NCBI GenBank assembly: GCA_022013205.1
Contig: JAKLQT010000244.1
Span: forward strand, 1 to 36,843
Length of the DNA: 36,843 bases
Direction: 5' to 3'
DNA from: Candidatus Omnitrophota bacterium
GTDB taxonomy: Bacteria > Omnitrophota > Gorgyraeia > B26-G9
This document shows, piece by piece, positions 19,081-27,267 of this stretch (its first letter is position 1; each line of letters starts with the position of its first letter). The position numbers and the translations under genes are program-made. A model generated the notes under the pieces. That model was not told the DNA's origin and searched no databases. It saw nothing but the letters and a program-made list of their open reading frames with translations.

Positions 19081-20200
19081 TTATATCGCCTGCCCTATCA
19101 ATTCCAAGGCTAAAATTTCAGGACACAGCGCCGGCAATTCGGGAGCTGCCAGCAACTGCATTTTTTTCTCCGCCACGCCAAGCTGTTCCTCCAGCTTAGG
19201 CAAGGCGTTTTTCGGATCGCCAGTACGGATTTCCGTCTTCCACTCGCCGGCTAAATAAGGTTGCCGGCTCTTCTTCCGTAATTTTTACGGCAAAAACGCG
19301 CTTCTCCGGCACAGTCACCAATGCCGGACGCGGAAATAATTCCGAGAGATGCTGCCACCATTCTTTGAGCTTGTCTTTCAGCTTGTTCCTAAGCGAAATG
19401 TAATTTTTCAGCGGCCAAATTACGTAAGAATACGGCCAAATTAGCGGCATGATCGCCAGGGATAAATGCGGCTCATAAAAGTAAAGATGCAGATCGCCTT
19501 TCCAGTCTACGGCAAAGGCTTTGGGCCGGCTGAATTCCCGTTTCAGCGTCTTGTTTTCGTTTTGCGGATCATCCGCGAAAAGCTCAAGGTCACCTTGATA
19601 AAACACCAGCAGCCCGCGGCCATCCTCATAATTTTCATTAATATGTTTAGCTAAGAGCTCAACATAAAAAGCAACAACAAACACACCAGCGAGAGAAGAA
19701 ACTAAATACGTCAGAGCATTGAAGTTAAACCCTTTGATAGTAGAGACAAAATAAACGACAATTTTAGCCACCAGAGACGCCCAACATCCGGCCCGAATTT
19801 CCATCAGATGCTCTCGAATATCTTCCGGCAAATCCTCAAAAGCAATAATAATTTTGCCTTTCGGCTGGTTATTATCCCCGCGCTTGCCGCTAGTTGCCTT
19901 CTGCGCATTCTGCGGGTTCTTCCTGCCGGAAACACCAGGAGATTCCGCCGGCAGAGCCATCCTCATCGCCCCGCTTACACCGCCGGATGCCGCAGCGAAA
20001 AATTCCAAGCCGCCGGACGAAAACTGCGAGCCACGGTCTGCCAGCCGCGAATAAGCCGTTTGAAACTGCTCCGCTCCGATTTGCACCTGCGGATTCAAAG
20101 TCTTTGGCTCAGCGACCCGGCCTGTGCCGCACCACGCGCAATCCATCACCAAAAATGCCTGGATTAATACAAACGCAATCAATCTGAATAATTTATTCAT
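19081..20200 (-). pseudogene. Leader/tag family membrane protein interrupted by one frameshift (or assembly error); full product would end EILALELIGQAI
   Basis: 334-aa ORF (19196-20200) starts MNKLFRLIAFVLIQAFLVMDCAWCG and has TLNPQVQI; shifting frame around 19240-19265 gives PYLAGEWKTEIRTGDPKNALPKLEEQLGVAEKKMQLLAAPELPALCPEILALELIGQAI* ending at 19081. Confidence 0.75.
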
Positions 20201-20291
20201 TTTATTTTATTTTTTCCATTTTCAAAATACTTAATTCATTAAAATAAATAAAGTTATGATTATATCCCGCCATTTTTTAAAATGGCATAAA

Positions 20292-20320
20292 AGTATACCA
20301 CATCTTTTCTCCCTTTGCAA
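20292..20320 (-). promoter_or_regulatory. Promoter copy 2 of shared class: TTGCAA-17 bp-TATACT
   Basis: Minus strand TTGCAAAGGGAGAAAAGATGTGGTATACT upstream of the gene starting at 20200. Confidence 0.8.
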
Positions 20321-20347
20321 AAAAAAGAATAAACATTTCATTACTGT

Positions 20348-20370
20348 AACACCTTATAATACAATGCGTT
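20348..20370. promoter_or_regulatory. Inverted-repeat-like element upstream of promoter copy 2
   Basis: gtaacaccttataatacaatgcgttac; same offset from the -35 as in copies 1 and 3. Confidence 0.5.
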
Positions 20371-20584
20371 ACACAAGCGTATCCGAGAGGTTAACCATTC
20401 TTTTGGCAGAAAAAACAAAAACCTGCGGCGAATAAATTGGTATTTACGATTAGTTTTGCGGCTCTCGCAATTTATTATGATTGTTGTTGCCCAAAAACCT
20501 TTACAGCGGAAAATCCTCTAATGATTCTTATCTACTTGACTTATCTTAAAAAATATAGTATTCTTTTTTATAGGAGAATTACAT

Positions 20585-20812
20585 ATGTTAAAACGATTTA
20601 AAGTAATAATCGAGCCGGAATCTGGAGGCGGGTATTCCGTGCATGTACCTGCACTCCCGGGGTGTGCTTCACAAGGCGAAACTATAGAAGAAACGATTTC
20701 TAATATCAAAGAAGCTATTGAATTATATATCTGGTCCCTTAAGGAAGATAAACTGCCCATTCCTGATTCTGATATAGAGGTAGAGTTAAGAGAAGTAGAA
20801 GTTTCAGTATGA
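20585..20812 (+). CDS. hicB: HicB-family antitoxin, 75 aa
   Basis: FKVIIEPESGGGYSVHVPALPGCASQGETIEETISNIKEAIELYI. Confidence 0.92.
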   Translation: MLKRFKVIIEPESGGGYSVHVPALPGCASQGETIEETISNIKEAIELYIWSLKEDKLPIPDSDIEVELREVEVSV

Positions 20813-21039
20813 GTAAACTGCCGCATGTCCGCGGAAAAGAAGTTATTCGTGTTTTGCAAAAGCACGGATTTTTTATTAAACGCCAAAGCGGTTCTCATGT
20901 AATCATGCGCCACCAAACCGATCTTAACCGCAGATGCATCATTCCCTTGCATAGCTCTCAAACCATAAAACCCGGCACATTATATTCTATCCTCAAAGGC
21001 GCCGGGATTTCTATAGAAGAATTTGTTAAACTTCTCTAA
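20809..21039 (+). CDS. hicA: HicA-family mRNA interferase toxin, 76 aa
   Basis: VRGKEVIRVLQKHGFFIKRQSGSHVIMRH...IPLHSSQTIKPGTLYSILKGAGISIEEFVKLL; ATGA overlap with hicB. Confidence 0.93.
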   Translation: MSKLPHVRGKEVIRVLQKHGFFIKRQSGSHVIMRHQTDLNRRCIIPLHSSQTIKPGTLYSILKGAGISIEEFVKLL

Positions 21040-21164
21040 TAGAGATATTTTTTCCATTTAAGACCATCTCCTGCCACTGCCACCTCTTTCCTTACTTAGG
21101 GTCTGCTGAAAAACTCATCAGACCCTGATTACAAAGATTAAAAACAAGATTACATGATTAAATA

Positions 21165-21209
21165 TAGACGGAAAAATCAAATGCAATTATTTTAAATATC
21201 CTTTTATTC
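21165..21209 (-). pseudogene. Remnant 5' end of a leader-family gene (MNKRIFKIIA then divergence)
   Basis: Minus strand ATGAATAAAAGGATATTTAAAATAATTGC; the upstream flank (about 21210-21350) nearly duplicates the upstream flank of the 969-aa gene (18814-18935). Confidence 0.55.
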
Positions 21210-21350
21210 ATACTTCAGCCCTTCTGCCATCATCCTTCAAGAAATCTCTCCCTGTTTCTATAAAATTTCAATGAATTTCTATCAATTTCCAACAATTCCT
21301 TATTTCTCAGTTTTAATTTAATTTCAATCAATTTCCACTAATTTCTTATT
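21210..21350. repeat. Copy of the 18814-18935 upstream region (direct repeat) rich in GAAATTTATTG-like 11-nt units
   Basis: Shared atacttcagccctctgccatcatccttcaagaaat and aatttccaacaattccttatttctcagttttaatttaatttcaatcaatttccac in both. Confidence 0.85.
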
Positions 21351-21409
21351 TCTTGTTTTTCAGTTTTCTTCTAAGCCAAGAACCATCAGCCATGAGCTAA
21401 TGAGCTAAG

Positions 21410-24400
21410 TTATATCGCCTGCTCGATAAGTTCCAAATTAATGGTTAAATTTTCTTCAAGTTTTACGCTTACGCTCTCTAATAACATTTTCACTTGAATC
21501 TCTGATGGATCATCCACTTTTACCATATGTACATCCGGCAGTGATTCGGCGGAGATTACTGCCTGCGATGGGTCGTTTTTACCAAATATAGCTGTACGCA
21601 AATCAAAATTACTCTCAATATCCGCCCTAAGAATTTCTTCTTCTGCAGCATCCTCGGTTTTATAAACCTTCTCCAGAGCATACTGTTCTTCAATTTCCTG
21701 TTCAGTTTTAGTATTCATCGGCTTTAGCAATAAATCAAAAAGCCCTGTTGAAACCACCGGCTGGGTTTGCTGATACAATCCCGCAGTAATAGTACCCGGC
21801 ACAGAATGTCCGTAACAATCAGAGTAGTCGAATTCAGAACGGCCGCGGAAGAGCTGGAACACATACTGTTCAATTGCCCCTTCTTTAACTTTATCATTTA
21901 CCGCCGGCCTGTATTGAGAACCCGCAACAGGCAAGCCGGTTTTTTGCGACAATATATCCAGCGCCGCATAGAGTTTGTCGATTTCTCTTACACCAAACTG
22001 CGTACTCTCTTCCACAAAGATATCCGCTTGTTTATTGCCATCCTTGTCCTCCAATATTCTCAGCCTGACTATCCTTCTGGTAATAACGTTTCTATTCTCA
22101 TCCAATAATACCACTGCCTTGTTTGTCCCGTTAACCACATAACCCGTAAGCCCCCTGCTTAAATTAGTGCCATAGGTACAGCTCTGGCATGCCGTTGAGC
22201 CGCGATAGTTTCCTATGTTAAATAGAATATAGAAGTCATCGGTAAACTCAATAGCCGCCTTATCTCCTTTTTCCGTTGTTATTACATACTGAAGAAGCTT
22301 TTCCCAATTTTTAATTTTTTCAATCCGCGATTTTAAACCAGCGAACCCATCAAGATTATGCAATTTTTCATAAAGAGTCTCTCCTTGAGCTTGTTCAAAT
22401 GCTTTTTTAAGCGCTGTTTGTTCTTTTACAGAAAGCTTATTAATCTCTATATCTATAATTTCATCTATAGTCTTTTTATAATCTTCGCTTTCATATTTCC
22501 ATTGCTTAAAACGACCGTCAATTTCCGCCTCAAGGGCAGCTAAAATATTTTCATAGATTTCCTTATCGGTAATGGACCTTAGATAAATATCTATCAGATT
22601 ATAAATGTTTCTTCCTTGATGATCTCTCCATTTAAATCTTGGATTATTTGCCGCGTAATTTCTTAATTTTTCAAGGAAGACAGATTCATTCCCTATAGAT
22701 ATAAATTTTTTAAATCGAGCTAACAAAACTTCGGCATCAATCATTGCTAATCGCTCTGATAGATCTTTTATTTTTGCGTCATTAATGTCTTTTCCGGATA
22801 AGAGATCATTCAAAATAGCTTCACTATTGCTCTCAAAGATTTCGTTGATAAGTTCTGGAAACAGTTTATCTTTAGATTTTTTATAAGTATCAATGACTTT
22901 TAAATACTGTTCCAGGTAATACATCAGTTCATCATAAAATCTCTCTGAATTCTCCGGAGAAGGAAAACCTTCTCTTTGCTCAATAGCTTCCAGAAGTTTT
23001 GCCAAAAGCTCACCGCTGCGATCATAATTCAATGTCAATAACAAAACCATCTGTTCATATAATTTGTTTTTAACCGTAGCTAACTGGTCATGTATATTTT
23101 TATTGGTGTTTAACGATCTAATCAATTGCCTGAAGGTATTCAGGGTTTTTGTATCTGAGTTTATCCGTAACAGTATTCCATAAAATATATGCGGGATTTG
23201 TGTTGTTATTTTCGACAATGTAATCTGTTGAAATAAGTTATTGATGTCTTCTTTAAAACATTTCAATTCTTCACCGGACAGTTTCGTAGCCGCATATTTT
23301 CTTTCCTGGTATAAATTTCGCAGCTGTTTAAATACCTCTTTCTGCTGTTTCTTATCTTGCAATCGAACGGCATTTTCTAAGTAATCATAAAAAACAGTAT
23401 TCTCAGCCAATAAATAACGGTTCTCCTCAAGAAAATATCTTATAAAAAGTGCCTTTCCACCAAGTGTTGTTAAATTGCCTCCATTTTTGAGTTCATCAAT
23501 TATCTTTAGAATTATTGTATTATCTGTCGTGATACCAAATAAAACTTTTAAACAAATCCTTAATTGACTCCCGGCTGGCTGCCCCAAAAACTGAGTTTGC
23601 AACTCGGAAAATAATTCATCTTTTTTTTCAATTGATAAAGCGTCAATGGCCTGAAATCCATCAGCGAGCATATCTTCTTTGGCTTCTTGCGAAATACTTT
23701 CCAGCTTAAATCTTAAGATATCCAATAAACTAAGATTGCTGCCTTCCGCAATAAGATTTAACCCAGGAAATTTCTGCGCCTTATCAATTTCTTCCAATAC
23801 GCTGATTAAATCTTCCACCGTCTTACCCTGCCTGCTCAACCCTTGAGAAACCGGCTCAAGCTGTTCGATCTTGGCTTGTAAAACAAATAAGTTAGACAAA
23901 ATCCAGCCTGCCTGTCTTATGATAAAGTCTGCGTTAGGCATGCCCTGCAACTGCTGTTTTACAGCATTCGTTATTTCTTCTAATGACTGCTTTGGGTCTT
24001 CTATAATTGTTCTGATGATTTTCTTAATATCTTCTATCGAAAGATATTTTAGCAGTTCGTTTATCGAAGAAATCTCGATTTTATATCGTTCCGGGTTATT
24101 TCTAAAAAACCGATCAAAAATCTCCTTGGCTTGCGAAATATTTTCCAAAGAGAATAAATATTCGAATAAGCTGTTTTTTTGATCCTCGCCGATCCTCATT
24201 TCAGCCGGATGAAGCGTCACTTCCCGGTTCAGGTTATAGGCAATCTCATTTAGTTGCGTTTTAAAAGCAGGCTCAGACAATCTTCCAAGAATGTTTTCAA
24301 TATCCTTTCTCTGGTCTTTTATAAACCTCGCAAGCTTTATATTGATTTTTAATGCCTTGGCAATTATTGCTTCCGGTGCAGCGTTAAGAATTTGTATTTT

Positions 24401-26968
24401 AAAATCTTTGGGTATTAAATTGCTCCACAAAACCTGCTCTATAAATCCATATACTTTTCCATTTGCTTCTTTAAAATGCCTATTAAAAACACCATTTAAA
24501 ACAGGCTCTATGAGAAAATCCGACTTATCCAGGGCAATAAACACGTTTTTGATAATTTTAACATGAGAAATAAGTTCAGGATTAAATATTTCAAGGATAC
24601 TTTTAAAATCGGAATTATCCCCGTAAACTATTTTATATAGTAATACAGCTAGTACCGCATCTTTTAATTTTTTATTAGTAGAGTTAACCAAAATATCTTT
24701 TATTGTAGGATAGGCATCATTTAAGTCTAAAGTATGCTTCCATTTCTCGAAGTAATCCATGCCAAAAACCTGTTTATTTTCATCCTTATCATCCTTGAGC
24801 ATCTCCAAAAACAACTTTTGCACCCCCTGGTTTATCCTTTGACGCGCCGGATTTAGCAACCGCTCATTTTCAGGGTTTTTAATAAAATCTAACTCGAAAC
24901 CAAGTTCTTGGCATGTTTTCTCAATAGCCTCCTTCAAGTCTAATATGTCGTTTTCTTTGCTGTATATTTTTGTTCCTTTTGCCTTATTTTCATCCTCTCT
25001 ATAAATTCTCAAATATTCTCTAAATAGATTTCTATAATAATAAGAACTGCCCGTAAGATAATTCTCAAAAAGATAATTTTTGTCTTCGTGACTTATACCC
25101 AAATAGTCATTTTTTACAAAAGCCTCTTCAAATTTTCGAAATAAAGGATTATCAATGTGTGTTTGGAGAAAACTTGCGGGATTATCCCGGATAGTCTCCA
25201 CAACTTCCATTAAACCATCAACATTATTTTCTCTTAATTGATCCATTTGATCCGGGGTTAAGGAAGATAAAAATTTACCCAAAGAACGCAATAGAGGATT
25301 TTCTCCTGAAATTCCTTTCTCCCGCCAGGCGTTCATAATAATCAGCGGCGTTAATTCTACCCTTAACTCAGGATTTTCCTCCACTAATCTGAGTAGTAAT
25401 TTACCTAAATTAACACTTTCTTTCGTGCCTGAAGAAGATGCAATCAGCAGCGCGGAAATTTTGGTTTTTAACCACTGCCAATTTTCCGGCGTGAGTTTTA
25501 ACTCCTCAAGAGAACTGCATATCTCTATAAATGAATTCGATAAAACATATCCCACGTTCTGGTTGAAATACCTGCTTTGAGAGGCCTTGGCTAATAAGGT
25601 AGTTAAGGTATTGATTTCAGTTTTATATTGTTCGACAATCACAGACGTCCCAAAAGCCGTTAAAAGATGGTAAAATTTACCTTCCTCGGATTGGGCGATT
25701 TTCCCCAGCTCTCTGATTACAAAATTATAAATTTCAGGATCAAAATCATGGAATAGGGCTTCCTTAAGGATATCTTCCAGAGATAAATCGCTCCTGTCAT
25801 TTAGCGGGATAATTTTCCAGATAATCACCGCTAAAGATACCCGGTTATCCTGACTAAGTTCACTAATTAACGCTAAAAACTTTTTTTGCTTGGCTTTGCC
25901 GGATAACTGTTTGGAAAGAGCGGTTAATAATTTGTCCGCTAAAAAATTATATTCTCCGGCGCTATCATCTTTTTTATACACCTCATATACTATATTCCCG
26001 TTTCTCTTGATCTGAACACCGTCAATGCCAAATTTGTGCGTTAGTCCTATGTCATAATCTTTGGTTTTAATTAAAATACCGCCTTTAAACTTTACGCCTT
26101 TTAACGCGGCCATGGCCGAATCTATCGCCTTATTTGCCTGATAAAATCCGATGCGCTTTCTGATGTCCTTCTTATATCTATTCCATAACCAGGCTCCGCC
26201 GCCTAACAATAATGCCGAGCCAAGCGTACCTCCTACTACTTTTCCCAGAAAAGACAAATCTTTTTGCCAACCTTCCCTTTTCCTTTGCTTTTCCCTGTCA
26301 ATTGCCTCCGCGATTATTTTTTTATCGTCTTTAAATTTCTCGTCTACGAAGACCACCTTATGCTCCCTGTCCCCAATGAGAAACTGAAGCCTGGCGTCTG
26401 CTTTCATTCCCCATTCAGACAAGTTTTTTATCGCAACCAGATAATATTTTTTCGCGTCATCCTCATAAACCGGATATTTCGCGAGCAAGGCAATGCTTTC
26501 CTTTCGCCATTTTTCGTATTCATCCTGATGTTTCTTTTCTTCGTTATTCTGAAATATCGCCCATAAGCCTCCTATTTTTTTTCTATGCTTATCTTCTGCC
26601 TCTACCGCTTGTTTTAAATCCTGAGGAAGATTGCCGCGCAGGAAGCTAATATATTTTCTATGCTCTGCATCTTCATCTGCTCCTTCTAGATTTTGGGTTG
26701 TTGCCGCCGCTGATTTTTTTTCTGATTTCCCCAAACCGGCCACCCCAAAGGCCCCAAGCAAAAAATCACGGCGGCTGATTTTGGTACCCTTTTCCTGAGA
26801 TTCAGTAAAAATATTTTGCAGCGGGGCCTCTACCATATTTACCTTAGGCGCTAATAAACTTGCTCGTGTCGTATTGTCAGTAAATAAATTAACCCCGCAC
26901 CACGCGCAATCCATAACCAAAAACGCCTGGATTAATACAAACGCAATCAATCTGAATAATTTTTTCAT
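21410..26968 (-). CDS. Giant leader/tag family protein, alpha-helical-repeat-like, 1852 aa, ends LELIEQAI; internal Tat-like SRRDFLLGAFGVAGLG
   Basis: MKKLFRLIAFVLIQAFLVMDCAWCG leader; SLLAPKVNM motif; Tat-like motif about aa 65-80; TM about aa 245-265; long helical body; C-terminal Cys-containing domain NYRGSTACQSCTYGTNLSRGLTGYVVNG. Confidence 0.8.
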   Translation of the reverse strand: MKKLFRLIAFVLIQAFLVMDCAWCGVNLFTDNTTRASLLAPKVNMVEAPLQNIFTESQEKGTKISRRDFLLGAFGVAGLGKSEKKSAAATTQNLEGADEDAEHRKYISFLRGNLPQDLKQAVEAEDKHRKKIGGLWAIFQNNEEKKHQDEYEKWRKESIALLAKYPVYEDDAKKYYLVAIKNLSEWGMKADARLQFLIGDREHKVVFVDEKFKDDKKIIAEAIDREKQRKREGWQKDLSFLGKVVGGTLGSALLLGGGAWLWNRYKKDIRKRIGFYQANKAIDSAMAALKGVKFKGGILIKTKDYDIGLTHKFGIDGVQIKRNGNIVYEVYKKDDSAGEYNFLADKLLTALSKQLSGKAKQKKFLALISELSQDNRVSLAVIIWKIIPLNDRSDLSLEDILKEALFHDFDPEIYNFVIRELGKIAQSEEGKFYHLLTAFGTSVIVEQYKTEINTLTTLLAKASQSRYFNQNVGYVLSNSFIEICSSLEELKLTPENWQWLKTKISALLIASSSGTKESVNLGKLLLRLVEENPELRVELTPLIIMNAWREKGISGENPLLRSLGKFLSSLTPDQMDQLRENNVDGLMEVVETIRDNPASFLQTHIDNPLFRKFEEAFVKNDYLGISHEDKNYLFENYLTGSSYYYRNLFREYLRIYREDENKAKGTKIYSKENDILDLKEAIEKTCQELGFELDFIKNPENERLLNPARQRINQGVQKLFLEMLKDDKDENKQVFGMDYFEKWKHTLDLNDAYPTIKDILVNSTNKKLKDAVLAVLLYKIVYGDNSDFKSILEIFNPELISHVKIIKNVFIALDKSDFLIEPVLNGVFNRHFKEANGKVYGFIEQVLWSNLIPKDFKIQILNAAPEAIIAKALKINIKLARFIKDQRKDIENILGRLSEPAFKTQLNEIAYNLNREVTLHPAEMRIGEDQKNSLFEYLFSLENISQAKEIFDRFFRNNPERYKIEISSINELLKYLSIEDIKKIIRTIIEDPKQSLEEITNAVKQQLQGMPNADFIIRQAGWILSNLFVLQAKIEQLEPVSQGLSRQGKTVEDLISVLEEIDKAQKFPGLNLIAEGSNLSLLDILRFKLESISQEAKEDMLADGFQAIDALSIEKKDELFSELQTQFLGQPAGSQLRICLKVLFGITTDNTIILKIIDELKNGGNLTTLGGKALFIRYFLEENRYLLAENTVFYDYLENAVRLQDKKQQKEVFKQLRNLYQERKYAATKLSGEELKCFKEDINNLFQQITLSKITTQIPHIFYGILLRINSDTKTLNTFRQLIRSLNTNKNIHDQLATVKNKLYEQMVLLLTLNYDRSGELLAKLLEAIEQREGFPSPENSERFYDELMYYLEQYLKVIDTYKKSKDKLFPELINEIFESNSEAILNDLLSGKDINDAKIKDLSERLAMIDAEVLLARFKKFISIGNESVFLEKLRNYAANNPRFKWRDHQGRNIYNLIDIYLRSITDKEIYENILAALEAEIDGRFKQWKYESEDYKKTIDEIIDIEINKLSVKEQTALKKAFEQAQGETLYEKLHNLDGFAGLKSRIEKIKNWEKLLQYVITTEKGDKAAIEFTDDFYILFNIGNYRGSTACQSCTYGTNLSRGLTGYVVNGTNKAVVLLDENRNVITRRIVRLRILEDKDGNKQADIFVEESTQFGVREIDKLYAALDILSQKTGLPVAGSQYRPAVNDKVKEGAIEQYVFQLFRGRSEFDYSDCYGHSVPGTITAGLYQQTQPVVSTGLFDLLLKPMNTKTEQEIEEQYALEKVYKTEDAAEEEILRADIESNFDLRTAIFGKNDPSQAVISAESLPDVHMVKVDDPSEIQVKMLLESVSVKLEENLTINLELIEQAI

Positions 26969-27058
26969 TTTATTTTATTTTTCCCATTTTCAAAATACTT
27001 AATTCATTAAAACAAATAAAGTTATGATTATATTCTGTCATTTTAAAAAAGGCATTTA

Positions 27059-27087
27059 AGTATACCATATCTTTTCTGCCTTTACAA
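27059..27087 (-). promoter_or_regulatory. Promoter copy 3 of shared class: TTGTAA-17 bp-TATACT
   Basis: Minus strand TTGTAAAGGCAGAAAAGATATGGTATACT upstream of the 1852-aa gene. Confidence 0.8.
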
Positions 27088-27114
27088 GGGAGGCGGTAAA
27101 TATTTTATTGATGT

Positions 27115-27137
27115 AACATCTTAAAATACAATGTGTT
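27115..27137. promoter_or_regulatory. Inverted-repeat-like element upstream of promoter copy 3
   Basis: gtaacatcttaaaatacaatgtgttat. Confidence 0.5.
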
Positions 27138-27267
27138 ATGTAAATATACCCGAAAAGAAAACCATTCTTTTGGCAGGAAAAACAAAAACTTGCGGTGAAT
27201 TGTTTGCAGCCTAAATGATAAACAATGATATTTGAGAACATCCTTCTAATGCAAATTTCGGGATGAT

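Noticed and set aside
19808-20187. Plus-strand ORFs of 66-119 aa
   Set aside because: Antisense to the leader-family gene starting at 20200; translations look non-biological.
20518-20961. 147-aa minus-strand ORF
   Set aside because: Antisense to the clear HicBA pair.
26894-26968. Leader as a classical lipoprotein signal because of Cys residues in DCAWCG
   Set aside because: No lipobox ([LVI][ASTVI][GAS]C); other members have ITWGG or MSWAGG without Cys at that place.
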